DNA of 33,049 nucleotides, taken from an uncultured Granulicella sp. (GTDB lineage Bacteria; Acidobacteriota; Terriglobia; Terriglobales; Acidobacteriaceae). The notes beneath the pieces were generated by a model that saw only the letters and a list, made by a program, of their open reading frames with translations, had not been told where the DNA came from and made no database searches. Shown in pieces: positions 14,960-24,175 of this stretch. The translations under genes and the position numbers were made by a program. Each line of letters starts with the position of its first letter. Position 1 is the stretch's first letter. The DNA lies in NCBI GenBank assembly GCA_937873265.1, contig CALMVL010000113.1, forward strand, positions 1 through 33,049. The letters run 5' to 3'.

Positions 14960-17620
14960 ATGCCCCGTATTCCGCACTCGACATACCGCTTGCAGCTTCA
15001 CAAGGGATTCACCTTCGACGACGCGTCCGCAATCGCCGGATACCTCTACGATCTCGGCGTCTCGCACGTATACAGTTCCCCGTATCTGCAAGCGGCCCCG
15101 GGCAGCATGCACGGCTACGATGTCGTCGATCACCAGCGGGTGAATGTGGAGTTGGGCGGCCGCGAAGCGCACGAGCGCTTCTGCAAGACGTTGGGCGAAA
15201 CGGGGTTGGGACAGGTGCTGGATATTGTTCCCAACCACATGTCCCTTGGGCGCGAGAACCGCTTCTGGTGGGACGTGTTGGAGAACGGCACAGCCAGCCG
15301 ATACGCATCGTTCTTCGACATCGACTGGGACTCGACCGAGGAGCGGCTGCGCAACAAGGTGCTGGTGCCGATCCTGGGGGACCACTACGGTCGCGTGCTC
15401 GAGGCCGGCGGCATCCGGGTGGTGCGCCACGGCAACGACTTCGTGGTGGAGGCGGCGGGCCAGACCTTCCCGGCGTCGCCCAACACACTTCCGGTCATCC
15501 TGTCCCGCGCGGCGGAGTACTCGAAGTCGGATGCGCTGAACTTTGTCGCGGCGTCCTTCGGCAGGCTGCCCGAGCCCGAAATGTGGGATCGCCGCGCGAT
15601 CTCTGCGCGGCACCGCGACAAGCAGGTACTCCAGCAGATCGTCACGCGCCTGTGCGAGCAGAACGACGTGTGCGATGCGATTGACCGGGCGGTCCGTGAT
15701 CTGAACGAGAACTTCGACGCGCTCGACGATTTCCTCAACCAGCAGCACTATCGTCTTGCCTTCTGGAAGACCGCGGACCAGCAACTGGGCTATCGAAGAT
15801 TTTTCGACGTAAACACGCTCATCGGCCTGCGCATGGAGCGCGAGCACGTCTTTGAAGAAACGCACGCCGTCCTGATCGAGTGGATGAAGCGGGGCGTTTT
15901 GGACGGTGTGCGCGTGGATCACCCGGATGGGCTCCGCGATCCGCTCGAGTACTTCCGGCGGCTGCGCAGCCATGTCCCGGATGGTTGGATCATCGGCGAG
16001 AAAATCTTGGAGCCGGGCGAATTTCTCCGGCAGGAGTGGCCGATCGAAGGCACCAGCGGGTACGACTTCATGAATGCCGTCGGTGGCGTTTTGGTCGACC
16101 GCCACGGGGTACGAAAGCTGCGCGACATCTACGGCGATCTGACCGGCGAACCGACGGACTTCGGCCAGATCGCGCACGACAAAAAGATCAACGTGACGCA
16201 GGAGGCGCTGGGCAGCGACGTCAATCGACTCACAAGCCTGTTCGTGCAGATCTGCGAATGCAACCGCAACCAGCGCGACTACACGCGGGCAGAGATCCGG
16301 CGCGCCATCCGGGAGGTCGCAGCCTGCTTTCGCGTGTACCGCACCTACGTCGTTCCGGAGCGCGAGGAGATCACGGAGGAGGATCGCGAAGCCATCCGCG
16401 AGGCCACCGAGTGCGCGAAAACCAAGCGGCAGGACATCGATGGCGGTCTCTTTGACTTCCTGCGCGAGGTGTTGACACTCGCGGTGCGCGGCAAATTTGA
16501 GTCGGAGTTTCTGTTGCGCTTCCAGCAGTTCACCAGCCCGGTGATGGCGAAGGGCGTCGAAGACACGGCCTTCTATGACTTCAACCGGCTGATCGGCCTC
16601 AACGAGGTTGGCGGCGACCCGGGCAATGACGGCCTGACCGTGGCGGAGTTCCACGCGTACAACACAAAAATGCAGGCAACACACCCCGCGACGATGACGA
16701 CGCTCTCCACACACGACACCAAGCGGAGCGACGACGTGCGCGCGCGCCTTGCGGTGCTGTCGGAGATGCCGGACGAGTTCGCCGAAACGGTGCGGCGATG
16801 GATGGCGGCGAACGCCCGACACAAGACCAACGATCTTCCGGACCGCAACTCAGAATATTTCCTCTACCAAACCTTGATCGGCGCGTGGCCGATCAGCTCG
16901 GAGCGCCTCGAAACCTACATGGAAAAGGCCATGCGCGAGGCCAAGCAGCAGACCTCGTGGGTGGCCAACAACAAGGAGTATGAAGACGCTCTGAGAAGCT
17001 TCATGCGCAGTCTGCTGAACGATCGCACCTTCTGCCGCGAACTGGAATCCATTGTCGGTCGCGTCAACCACCCGGGGCGGCTGAACTCGCTTGCACAGAC
17101 CCTGGTCAAGTACACCTCACCGGGCGTTCCGGACTTGTACCAGGGATCGGAGTTATGGGATCTCAGTCTGGTCGATCCGGACAATCGCCGGCCGGTGGAC
17201 TACGATCTGCGCCGCACTCGGCTGCGCGAGATGGCGTCGATGACCGCCTCGGACGTGCTCGCCCGCTGGGAAGACGGCCTGCCCAAGCTCTGGATCATCG
17301 TGCACGCGCTGCACCTGCGCAAGCAGATGCCCCAGAGCTTCGGAGCCGATGCCGAATATGTGCCTGTCGAAGTTACAGGAACCAGGCGCGACTCCGCCAT
17401 CGCGTTTCTTCGCGGCGAAAACGTGGCGACGGTCGTTCCGCGACTGCCGCTGAGCCTCGCCCAGGGCTGGGGCGACACCTCCGTCGATCTGCCGACGGGG
17501 GTCTGGCGGAACCGTCTCACCGGCGAGGCGCTCACGCTCGCCGGCAAGACACATCTAGCGGAGTTGCTGGCGGGGTTTCCCGTGGCGCTTCTGGTAAAGG
17601 AGGACGCGAAGGATGCATGA
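14960..17620 (+). CDS. treY: Malto-oligosyltrehalose synthase
   Basis: 886 aa. It converts the reducing-end alpha-1,4 bond of maltodextrin into the alpha,alpha-1,1 bond of trehalose. The N-terminus IPHSTYRLQLHKGFTFDDA and YSSPYLQAAPGSMHGYDVVD are TreY hallmarks. Predicted catalytic residues are D320 (GVRVDHPDGL), E347 (WIIGEKILEPGE) and D586 (LSTHDTKRSDDVR). The conserved GVEDTAFYDFNRLIGLNEVGG and SPGVPDLYQGSELWD are present. Length is in the usual range but at the upper end; the middle (about 440-500) contains a charged helical stretch common in longer members. The stop overlaps the treZ start by eight bases, indicating translational coupling. Start ATG 14960 has a modest AGGT nine bases upstream. 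Cytoplasmic. Confidence 0.97.
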   Translation: MPRIPHSTYRLQLHKGFTFDDASAIAGYLYDLGVSHVYSSPYLQAAPGSMHGYDVVDHQRVNVELGGREAHERFCKTLGETGLGQVLDIVPNHMSLGRENRFWWDVLENGTASRYASFFDIDWDSTEERLRNKVLVPILGDHYGRVLEAGGIRVVRHGNDFVVEAAGQTFPASPNTLPVILSRAAEYSKSDALNFVAASFGRLPEPEMWDRRAISARHRDKQVLQQIVTRLCEQNDVCDAIDRAVRDLNENFDALDDFLNQQHYRLAFWKTADQQLGYRRFFDVNTLIGLRMEREHVFEETHAVLIEWMKRGVLDGVRVDHPDGLRDPLEYFRRLRSHVPDGWIIGEKILEPGEFLRQEWPIEGTSGYDFMNAVGGVLVDRHGVRKLRDIYGDLTGEPTDFGQIAHDKKINVTQEALGSDVNRLTSLFVQICECNRNQRDYTRAEIRRAIREVAACFRVYRTYVVPEREEITEEDREAIREATECAKTKRQDIDGGLFDFLREVLTLAVRGKFESEFLLRFQQFTSPVMAKGVEDTAFYDFNRLIGLNEVGGDPGNDGLTVAEFHAYNTKMQATHPATMTTLSTHDTKRSDDVRARLAVLSEMPDEFAETVRRWMAANARHKTNDLPDRNSEYFLYQTLIGAWPISSERLETYMEKAMREAKQQTSWVANNKEYEDALRSFMRSLLNDRTFCRELESIVGRVNHPGRLNSLAQTLVKYTSPGVPDLYQGSELWDLSLVDPDNRRPVDYDLRRTRLREMASMTASDVLARWEDGLPKLWIIVHALHLRKQMPQSFGADAEYVPVEVTGTRRDSAIAFLRGENVATVVPRLPLSLAQGWGDTSVDLPTGVWRNRLTGEALTLAGKTHLAELLAGFPVALLVKEDAKDA

Positions 17621-19358
17621 GTTCAAGCTGTGGGCGCCCCATCCGCGCAAGGTCGAGGTTCAGGTGGGCGACGAGGTCTATCCGATGACCCGCACCGATC
17701 TTGGCTGGTGGGTGGGCACGGTGGACCGGGCCGAGTGGGGCAGCGACTACGGCTTTCTGCTGGACGACGACACCATCCCCATACCGGATCCGCGCGGCCT
17801 CGAAGCGCCCCATGGCGTTCACGGTCTCTCGCGCCTCTACAACCAGAAGCAGTTCGCGTGGCACGACGAGCAGTGGCAGGGGTGGCCTCTCGCCGCCGCC
17901 GTGATCTACGAACTGCACGTCGGGACATTTACCGAGCAGGGAACCTTTGACTCGGCGATCGAGCGGCTGCCCTACCTGCGCGACCTGGGCATCACGCACG
18001 TCGAACTGATGCCGGTCGCGGAGTTTCCCGGCGACTTTGGCTGGGGCTACGATGGCGTGGGCCTCTTTGCCGCCGCCTCCATCTACGGCGGACCGGATGG
18101 CCTGAAGCGCTTCGTGGATGCGTGCCACGCACACCGGCTCGCCGTGATCCTCGACGTCGTCTATAACCACTTCGGTCCGGTGGGCGCCTACGCAAACCGC
18201 TTTGGACCGTACCTCACCAACAAGCACATCACGCCGTGGGGCGATGCGGTGAACTTCGAGGAGGGCGGCAGTGACGAGGTGCGTCGCTTCTTTGTGGACA
18301 ACGCGCTCATGTGGCTGCGCGACTTCCACTGCGATGGTCTGCGTCTGGACGCCACGCATGAGTACATGGACCGGTCCGCGATCCACTTCATGGAGCAGCT
18401 CTCGGCCGAGGTCGAGGTGATGTCTGCCGTCGTCGGGCGGCGTCTGGTGCTCATCGCCGAAAGCGATCTGAACGATCCGGATGTGGTTCGGCCGCGCGAG
18501 GCAGGTGGATACGGCATGGACGCGCAGTGGAGTGACGACTTTCACCATGCCTTCTTCACGGTGCTGCACGATGTGGAGGCGGGCAAAGGGTACTACGACG
18601 ACTTCGGCTCCTTCGATCTGCTGGCGAAGTCGCTCACCGACGTCTTCGTCTACGACGGGCAGTACTCCAGGTATCGTCATCGATCGCATGGTCGGCCGGT
18701 CTCCAGCCTTTCCGCCCATCATTTCATCGGCTTCATTCAGAACCACGACCAGATCGGCAATCGCGCTGTCGGTGATCGGATCGAGCACATCACCGGCATG
18801 GAGCGGGCCAAAGTCGCTGCCGGCCTGGTGCTTACGGCGCCATGCCTGCCGATGCTCTTCCAGGGCGAGGAGTTCGCGGCGTCGGCGCCCTTCCAGTACT
18901 TCGCGCACCACGAGGATCCGGAAATGGCGAAAGCCGTCTCCATGGGCCGCAAGCGGGATTTCGCCAGCTTCGGCTGGAACGAGGATGAGATCCCGGATCC
19001 GGAGGACATCGCCACCTTTCACCGATCCAAGCTCAACTGGAACGAGATCGGCGAGGGCAAGCACAGGGAGATGCTCGAGTGGACACGAGCGCTGATCGCC
19101 CTGCGCCACCGGTCGTTCTCGCTGAACGACGGCGATTGCGGGCATACCTCGGTGGAGTACAGCGGCGAGGAGCGATGGATGGTGATGCATCGCGGCCGGG
19201 TGCACGTCCTGTTCAATCTCGGGCGCGCATCGAAGTCTCTCCCCTGCCCGCTCGGCGCGAAGTTGGTGTTGGCGTCGAACCCTTCCGTGAACGGAACCGG
19301 AGGTCTGGTGGTGCTGCCGCCGGATACACTGGCCATCTTCTCGTCCGAGGACGTCTGA
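17613..19358 (+). CDS. treZ: Malto-oligosyltrehalose trehalohydrolase
   Basis: 581 aa. It releases free trehalose from maltooligosyl-trehalose made by TreY. An N-terminal carbohydrate-binding beta domain (about 1-95) precedes the GH13 barrel. The predicted nucleophile is D246 (DGLRLDATHEYM), the acid/base E283 (LIAESDLNDP), and the third acid D379 (IQNHDQIGNRA). GFGWGYDG-type and MPVAEFPGDFGWGYD motifs are typical of TreZ. The ATG at 17613 lies inside the end of treY, with AAAGGAGG about ten bases upstream within treY, so the two enzymes are co-translated. The partner debranching enzyme TreX, often adjacent, is absent from the window. Confidence 0.97.
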   Translation: MHEFKLWAPHPRKVEVQVGDEVYPMTRTDLGWWVGTVDRAEWGSDYGFLLDDDTIPIPDPRGLEAPHGVHGLSRLYNQKQFAWHDEQWQGWPLAAAVIYELHVGTFTEQGTFDSAIERLPYLRDLGITHVELMPVAEFPGDFGWGYDGVGLFAAASIYGGPDGLKRFVDACHAHRLAVILDVVYNHFGPVGAYANRFGPYLTNKHITPWGDAVNFEEGGSDEVRRFFVDNALMWLRDFHCDGLRLDATHEYMDRSAIHFMEQLSAEVEVMSAVVGRRLVLIAESDLNDPDVVRPREAGGYGMDAQWSDDFHHAFFTVLHDVEAGKGYYDDFGSFDLLAKSLTDVFVYDGQYSRYRHRSHGRPVSSLSAHHFIGFIQNHDQIGNRAVGDRIEHITGMERAKVAAGLVLTAPCLPMLFQGEEFAASAPFQYFAHHEDPEMAKAVSMGRKRDFASFGWNEDEIPDPEDIATFHRSKLNWNEIGEGKHREMLEWTRALIALRHRSFSLNDGDCGHTSVEYSGEERWMVMHRGRVHVLFNLGRASKSLPCPLGAKLVLASNPSVNGTGGLVVLPPDTLAIFSSEDV

Positions 19359-19390
19359 TCGTCTATCGGCTCGGCGAGTGTGTGTACTAT

Positions 19391-19420
19391 CTCCTGTATC
19401 ACTTTTTTCAGTAGCAGGAG
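19391..19420 (+). promoter_or_regulatory. Possible hairpin masking the ribosome site of the S41 protease gene
   Basis: CTCCTG at 19391-19396 is the exact inverse of CAGGAG at 19415-19420, and a G-U pair extends it to seven. The 3' arm contains the GGAG that would serve the downstream ATG at 19433. The loop holds a run of six T. If it forms in mRNA it would hide the ribosome site, so translation could be structure-controlled; it may equally be chance. Confidence 0.25.
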
Positions 19421-19432
19421 CGACCCCTCGCC

Positions 19433-22400
19433 ATGCCGTATCGCCGCGCGCTTGCACGTCACGTTTTTCTGCCGTCGCTGTTCTTCCTCGTCGGCGTCGC
19501 ACCGCTCTTGGCGCAGATCGAGTTGCCCTCACTGAGCGAACCGGCGATCTCCCCTGACGGCGCGGAGATCGCCTTCGTCTCGGGAGGAGATATCTGGACG
19601 GTGGCGGCCGCCGGCGGCGAAGCGCATCTGCTGATAACCAATCCGGCGACCGAGTCGCGGCCGATGTACTCGCCCGACGGATCGAAGCTGGCCTTCATGT
19701 CCACGCGCACCGGCGGCGGCAACATCTATGTGCTGACGCTCGCGACCGGGCATTTGGACCGGCTCACCTACTCGGACTCGCTCGACCAGCTGGACGGTTG
19801 GTCGAACGATGGGCGCTGGCTCTACTTCACCTCGAGCGCGAATGATATCGCGGGACAGGGCGACATCTTCCGCGTCAGCGCAGACGGCGGGACGCCGCTC
19901 GAGGTGAGCCACGAGCGTTACCTCACCGAGTTCGAATCGGCTCCGTCGCCGGATGGCCAGACGATCGCTCTTGTGGCAAAGGGCATCAGCAACCGCCAGT
20001 GGTGGCGCAACGGCCACGCGCACATCGACGAGACCGAGGTATGGCTGAAGCCGGTCGCGAGTGAGGGTGGGTACCGGCGGCTGCTGCCGGCAGACGCGAA
20101 GCACGGCTGGCCCATGTGGTCCGCCGATGGCGCGACCATCCTTTTCATGTCGGACGCGAGTGGCGCCGAAAATCTGTGGAGCGTTCCGGCGGCGGGTGGA
20201 CAGCCCAGGCAGATGACCAGCTTCCCCCAGGGCCGGGTGCTGTGGCCGAGCATCGGCAACCGTGGCAAAACCATTGTGTTTGAGCGGAACTTCCGCATCT
20301 GGCGTTTTGACCTGGCAAGCGGCCGGGCGGAAGAGGTCAAGATCGCGCTTCGCGGCTTGCCTGCCTCTCCCGGAACGACGCACCTGAATGAGACCAACTT
20401 TGGCCAGATGGCGCTTTCGCCCGATGGAACCAAGATCGCGCTGATCGCGCATGGCGAGGTCTTCGCGATCCCGGCGAAGGACGGCGGCGAGGCGCAGCGC
20501 GTAACCCGCACCCCATCGGCGGAGCGAGACCCGGAGTGGTCCCCTGACTCGCTGAAGCTCGCCTACATCTCCGAGCGCAGCGGCCGCGAGCAGGTCTTCT
20601 GGTACGACTTCGTCTCCGGCAAGGAGCGCGCGCTGACCACCGGCGCGGGTGAGGTGGCCGCGGTGCACTGGGCTCCGGACGGCCGATCCATCGCCTACTT
20701 GGCCGACAGCAAGCAGCTTCACGTGGTGCACCTGAGCGAGAAGGGCGAGGTCGAAGCAGATACTGTCGTCGCGACCGGACCGGTGGGCGACTTCGGCGAG
20801 GGTTCGCTCGCGTGGTCGCCCGATTCGCAGTGGCTCGCATTCACGCTGCTCGACGCTCGGTCATTCACCAACATCGAGGCCGTTCCGGCAAAGGGCGGCG
20901 AGCCCCGGCCGCTGACCTTTCTGGCAAACGGCGAGACCGGCTCGCAGATCGCGTGGTCGCCCGATGGACGTTACATTCTCTTCGACACGGCGCAACGAAG
21001 CGAGCAGGTGCAGATCGCGCGCGTGGACCTTCTGCCGCACGTGCCCAAATATCGTGAGGACGAATTCCGTGAGCTGTTCCGGCCGAACAAGCAGCCCGGG
21101 GTGACGCCGCCGGCCTCCCCGGCCAAGCCCGACAGCGTGCCTGCGCCGGCGAAGCCCGAAGAAACGCCTGCGACCCCGGCAAAGGACCCACAAGCCGAAA
21201 AACCCGCCGACAACGCGGCAAAGCCGGATTCCGCCAAGAAAAAGCCGGAGCCGGTGCGGATCGTCTTCGAGGGCATTCGCGAGCGGCTGACCCTGCTGCC
21301 GCTCGGCCTCAGCGCAGAGAACCCGGTCATCAGCCCGGATGGGAAGGAACTGCTGTTCAGCGCGCGCTCGGCCAACCAGCAAGCCCTCTACACCTACTCC
21401 CTTGACGAACTGGCAAAGGAGCCGCCGCAGGCACGGCAGCTGACGTCGACGCCCGGCGCGAAGTCTGACTTTGTCTTTGCGCCCGATTCGAAGAGCGCCT
21501 ATTTTCTCGAGAGCGGCGGCATCCGCTCGATCGCGATCGAGAGCCGCACGCCCAAGCCGATCGCGGCAAACGCGATCATGGACGTCGACTTCGATGCCGA
21601 GAAGATGGTGGTCTTCGAGGAGGCCTGGACGACCCTCGGTCGCGACTTCTTCGATCCGAAGTTCAACGGGCAGGACTGGCGGAAGCTGCACGACACCTGG
21701 AAGCCGTACATCGCGGGCGCACGCACGCCCGACGAGATGCGACGCGACATCAATCTCATGATCGGTGAGCTGAACGCCTCTCACTCTGGCATCGGCTCGA
21801 GCCGGCGTGGTCCGCCCCCGCAGCGTGTCGGCGACCTTGGGCTGCGCTTCGATCGTCTGCAGAACGAGGCCGGCAAAGGCCTGGTGGTGCGCGAGGTCAT
21901 CGCCCTCGGACCGGCGGCGATCGAGGGCTCGATCCAGCCCGGAGATCGGCTGGTCCGTGTCAACGGCCAGCCGGTCCAACCGCATGCCAATCTCGACCAG
22001 CTCCTTCTGGACACGATCGATCATCGCGTGGAGCTCGGCGTCGAACGCGCGGGAAAGACGCGCGACGTCATCGTTCGTCCGGTCTCGGGCGCGACGGCGA
22101 GCGGCCTGCTCTACCGGCAATGGGTCAACGACCGGCGGGCGCTGGTCGATCGCCTCAGCGGAGGCAAGATCGGCTACGTCCACATCGCGGACATGAGCGA
22201 CAGCTCGCTTCGCCAGCTCTACCTCGATCTGGACGCGGGGAACGAGTCGAAGCAGGGCGTCGTCATCGACGTGCGGAACAACAACGGCGGCTACGTCAAC
22301 GGGTATGTGCTGGATGTGTTTACCCGCCGCAACTACCTCATCATGACGCCGCGCGACCTGTTCCCGATGCCCAGCCGGCAGTCCCTCGGGCAGCGCGCGC

Positions 22401-22723
22401 TCGGCCTGCCGACGGTGCTGGTCACCAACGAGTCCTCGCTTTCGGACGCGGAAGACTTCACCGAGGGCTACCGGTCGCTTCATCTCGGCAAGGTCGTCGG
22501 GGAGCCCACGGCAGGTTGGATTATCTTTACCGACGGAACCCAGCTGATCGATGGCTCCGCCCTGCGCCTGCCGGAGGTCCGGATCGAAGACCTGCGAGGT
22601 CAGACCATGGAAATGCATCCCCGGCCGGTGGATGTCGAAGTGGAACGGCCGCTGGGCGAAACCGAGGACGGCAAGGACGCGCAGCTGGAACGCGCTGTGG
22701 AGGAGCTGATGCATAGCCGATGA
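19433..22723 (+). CDS. Tricorn-like S41 family peptidase with beta-propeller and PDZ domains
   Basis: 1096 aa with a signal peptide of about 28 residues ending near PLLAQ, so probably periplasmic. Repeated PD40/WD40-like blades fill about 35-560, each with SPDG-type turns (ISPDGAEIAF, YSPDGSKLAF, WSPDSQWLAF). A Pro/Ala/Lys-rich linker (about 560-610) and another short propeller section follow. The C1 helical domain contains GELNASHSGIG with the likely catalytic H784. A PDZ domain (about 795-880) and the S41 core follow, with nucleophile S1004 in NESSLSDAEDF and the oxyanion region VIDVRNNNGG. Tricorn-type proteases degrade peptides. It lies 74 bases after treZ on the same strand, but its role has no obvious link to trehalose. 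GGAG is 12 bases from the ATG. Confidence 0.93.
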   Translation: MPYRRALARHVFLPSLFFLVGVAPLLAQIELPSLSEPAISPDGAEIAFVSGGDIWTVAAAGGEAHLLITNPATESRPMYSPDGSKLAFMSTRTGGGNIYVLTLATGHLDRLTYSDSLDQLDGWSNDGRWLYFTSSANDIAGQGDIFRVSADGGTPLEVSHERYLTEFESAPSPDGQTIALVAKGISNRQWWRNGHAHIDETEVWLKPVASEGGYRRLLPADAKHGWPMWSADGATILFMSDASGAENLWSVPAAGGQPRQMTSFPQGRVLWPSIGNRGKTIVFERNFRIWRFDLASGRAEEVKIALRGLPASPGTTHLNETNFGQMALSPDGTKIALIAHGEVFAIPAKDGGEAQRVTRTPSAERDPEWSPDSLKLAYISERSGREQVFWYDFVSGKERALTTGAGEVAAVHWAPDGRSIAYLADSKQLHVVHLSEKGEVEADTVVATGPVGDFGEGSLAWSPDSQWLAFTLLDARSFTNIEAVPAKGGEPRPLTFLANGETGSQIAWSPDGRYILFDTAQRSEQVQIARVDLLPHVPKYREDEFRELFRPNKQPGVTPPASPAKPDSVPAPAKPEETPATPAKDPQAEKPADNAAKPDSAKKKPEPVRIVFEGIRERLTLLPLGLSAENPVISPDGKELLFSARSANQQALYTYSLDELAKEPPQARQLTSTPGAKSDFVFAPDSKSAYFLESGGIRSIAIESRTPKPIAANAIMDVDFDAEKMVVFEEAWTTLGRDFFDPKFNGQDWRKLHDTWKPYIAGARTPDEMRRDINLMIGELNASHSGIGSSRRGPPPQRVGDLGLRFDRLQNEAGKGLVVREVIALGPAAIEGSIQPGDRLVRVNGQPVQPHANLDQLLLDTIDHRVELGVERAGKTRDVIVRPVSGATASGLLYRQWVNDRRALVDRLSGGKIGYVHIADMSDSSLRQLYLDLDAGNESKQGVVIDVRNNNGGYVNGYVLDVFTRRNYLIMTPRDLFPMPSRQSLGQRALGLPTVLVTNESSLSDAEDFTEGYRSLHLGKVVGEPTAGWIIFTDGTQLIDGSALRLPEVRIEDLRGQTMEMHPRPVDVEVERPLGETEDGKDAQLERAVEELMHSR

Positions 22724-22800
22724 CCGCGTCACAGAAGCTCCGCACGGGAAAACCGGTCCTCGGGAAATCGTTATCCTTCCTTGTTTTTGTCGATTCCCCG

Positions 22801-22828
22801 GGAAACTTTTTCCGGTGCGGATCGTCTC
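22801..22828 (+). promoter_or_regulatory. Possible ECF sigma-type promoter for the DUF5666/receptor pair
   Basis: GGAAACTT at 22801-22808 and CGTC at 22823-22826 are separated by 14 bases. This resembles the GGAAC...CGTC pattern of many extracytoplasmic-function sigma promoters. It lies about 75 bases before the DUF5666 start, a suitable distance. The -35 element has one extra A compared with GGAACTT, so the match is imperfect. Confidence 0.3.
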
Positions 22829-22903
22829 CCTTCTCGTTCTAACTCCCTGCCGTTACTGGGTTCTCGGGTTCGGTTGAGCTTCGGTGCCTACGAGGAAACA
22901 TCC

Positions 22904-24139
22904 ATGAACGACACTTCTGTTTCAAATCGCAGACTGCTCCTGGCGTCAGGTGTTGCATTTTCTCTGTTCTGTGCCGCTTCGCCTCGCGTTTGGGGGCAGG
23001 CGCCGCCGCCGGCCTCTACGACCGCGACGGCCGCTGCGCGCCAGCGTGGGACGGTGCAGGCGATCTCCGGCTCCACCCTGACCCTCACCACCGACGACAA
23101 GCAGCAGGTCTCCGTGACTGTCACGCCGGCGGCGAAGATCGTGCAGCTGCCTCCAGGCAGCACCGATCTGAAAACAGCCCAGCCAATCACGCTCGCCGAT
23201 GTTTCCGTCGGGGATCGCATTCTTGTCATCGGAGCGGCAGGCGCGGATGCCGGTACCTTCACCGCCGGGCGCGTCATCCTGATGAAGGGAACCGACATCG
23301 CCGCGCAGCACGAGCGCGAAGCCGCAGACTGGCAGCGCCGGGGCACCGGTGGCATCGTGGCGTCGGTCGATCCCGCGGGCGGCGCCATCTCCATGACCGT
23401 TCGGGGCAGGACCGAGACGGTGAAAATCTCTCCCACCACCATCGTCCGGCGGTACGCCGCCGATTCGGTCAAGTTTGAAGACGCTCAGCGCGGCACCCTC
23501 GACCAGATCCGGCCGGGCGATCAGCTGCGCGTACGCGGTGCCCGGTCCGCCGATGGCGCCAGCATCGATGCCGAGGAGATCGTGAGTGGCACCTTCGACA
23601 ACCTCTCCGGCACGCTCACGGCAGTGGACGCGAACGCCGGTACGGTCACCCTGAAAGACCTCGCCACCAAGCGCACCATGACCGTCAGCTTGACGGCCAA
23701 CTCAGCCATCCACACCATTCCGCCCGAGATGGCGGCCACATTGGCCTCTCGTGGAGCCGCCGGCTCTGGCGGGGCAGCTTCCGGTGCCGGCAGCCGCCCA
23801 CCCGCGTCCGGAGCTCCGGGGCAGACCTCCCGTCCCGATGCCGCGTCCGGTTCGCCCCAAACTCCAGGCTCGCAGCCGAGGGAGGGCGGCCGCCGGCAGG
23901 GTGGCGATCTATCCCAGATGGTCTCTCGACTGCCCGCGGTTCCCATCACCAACCTTCACCCCGGCGACGCCGTGCTGATTGTGGCTTCGCCCTCCGCGCC
24001 GGGCAGCGCATCCGTCACCGCGATCACGCTGGTCAGTGGCGTTCAGTCCCTTCTTACCGCGGCTCAGGGCAGCGCGCCCGCCGTAACGCTTTCGCCTTGG
24101 ACCCTTGGTGGAGCACCTGCCGAGGGTGGCGGTCAATAG
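22904..24139 (+). CDS. DUF5666 domain-containing secreted protein
   Basis: 411 aa from the ATG at 22904, which has GAGGA seven to eight bases upstream. The ORF track start at 22781 would place 41 unlikely residues before the signal peptide. The N-terminus (NRRLLLASGVAFSLFCAASPRVWGQ) is a signal peptide. At least three repeats follow with the pattern RGTVQAISGSTLTL, GDRILVIG, and a later GTLTAVDANAGTVTLKD, matching the small beta-barrel repeats of DUF5666. A low-complexity Gly/Ser/Pro/Ala region (about residues 283-335) precedes a conserved end PGDAVLIVASPS. The function of DUF5666 is unknown to me. It is 36 bases before the outer-membrane receptor gene, so they are almost certainly co-expressed, and this pairing recurs in acidobacteria as I remember it. 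Confidence 0.85.
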   Translation: MNDTSVSNRRLLLASGVAFSLFCAASPRVWGQAPPPASTTATAAARQRGTVQAISGSTLTLTTDDKQQVSVTVTPAAKIVQLPPGSTDLKTAQPITLADVSVGDRILVIGAAGADAGTFTAGRVILMKGTDIAAQHEREAADWQRRGTGGIVASVDPAGGAISMTVRGRTETVKISPTTIVRRYAADSVKFEDAQRGTLDQIRPGDQLRVRGARSADGASIDAEEIVSGTFDNLSGTLTAVDANAGTVTLKDLATKRTMTVSLTANSAIHTIPPEMAATLASRGAAGSGGAASGAGSRPPASGAPGQTSRPDAASGSPQTPGSQPREGGRRQGGDLSQMVSRLPAVPITNLHPGDAVLIVASPSAPGSASVTAITLVSGVQSLLTAAQGSAPAVTLSPWTLGGAPAEGGGQ

Positions 24140-24175
24140 CCCCCAAGCTTCTCCAAACCTGTACCCGGAGTATCG

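Noticed and set aside
14927-16822. 631-aa leftward ORF opposite treY
   Set aside because: Antisense shadow; treY has its full catalytic set and conserved motifs on the plus strand.
17532-19532. 666-aa leftward ORF opposite treZ
   Set aside because: Antisense shadow of treZ extending into its neighbours, with no recognisable motif.
20861-22732. 623-aa leftward ORF opposite the S41 protease
   Set aside because: Shadow of the tricorn-like gene; no conserved domain.
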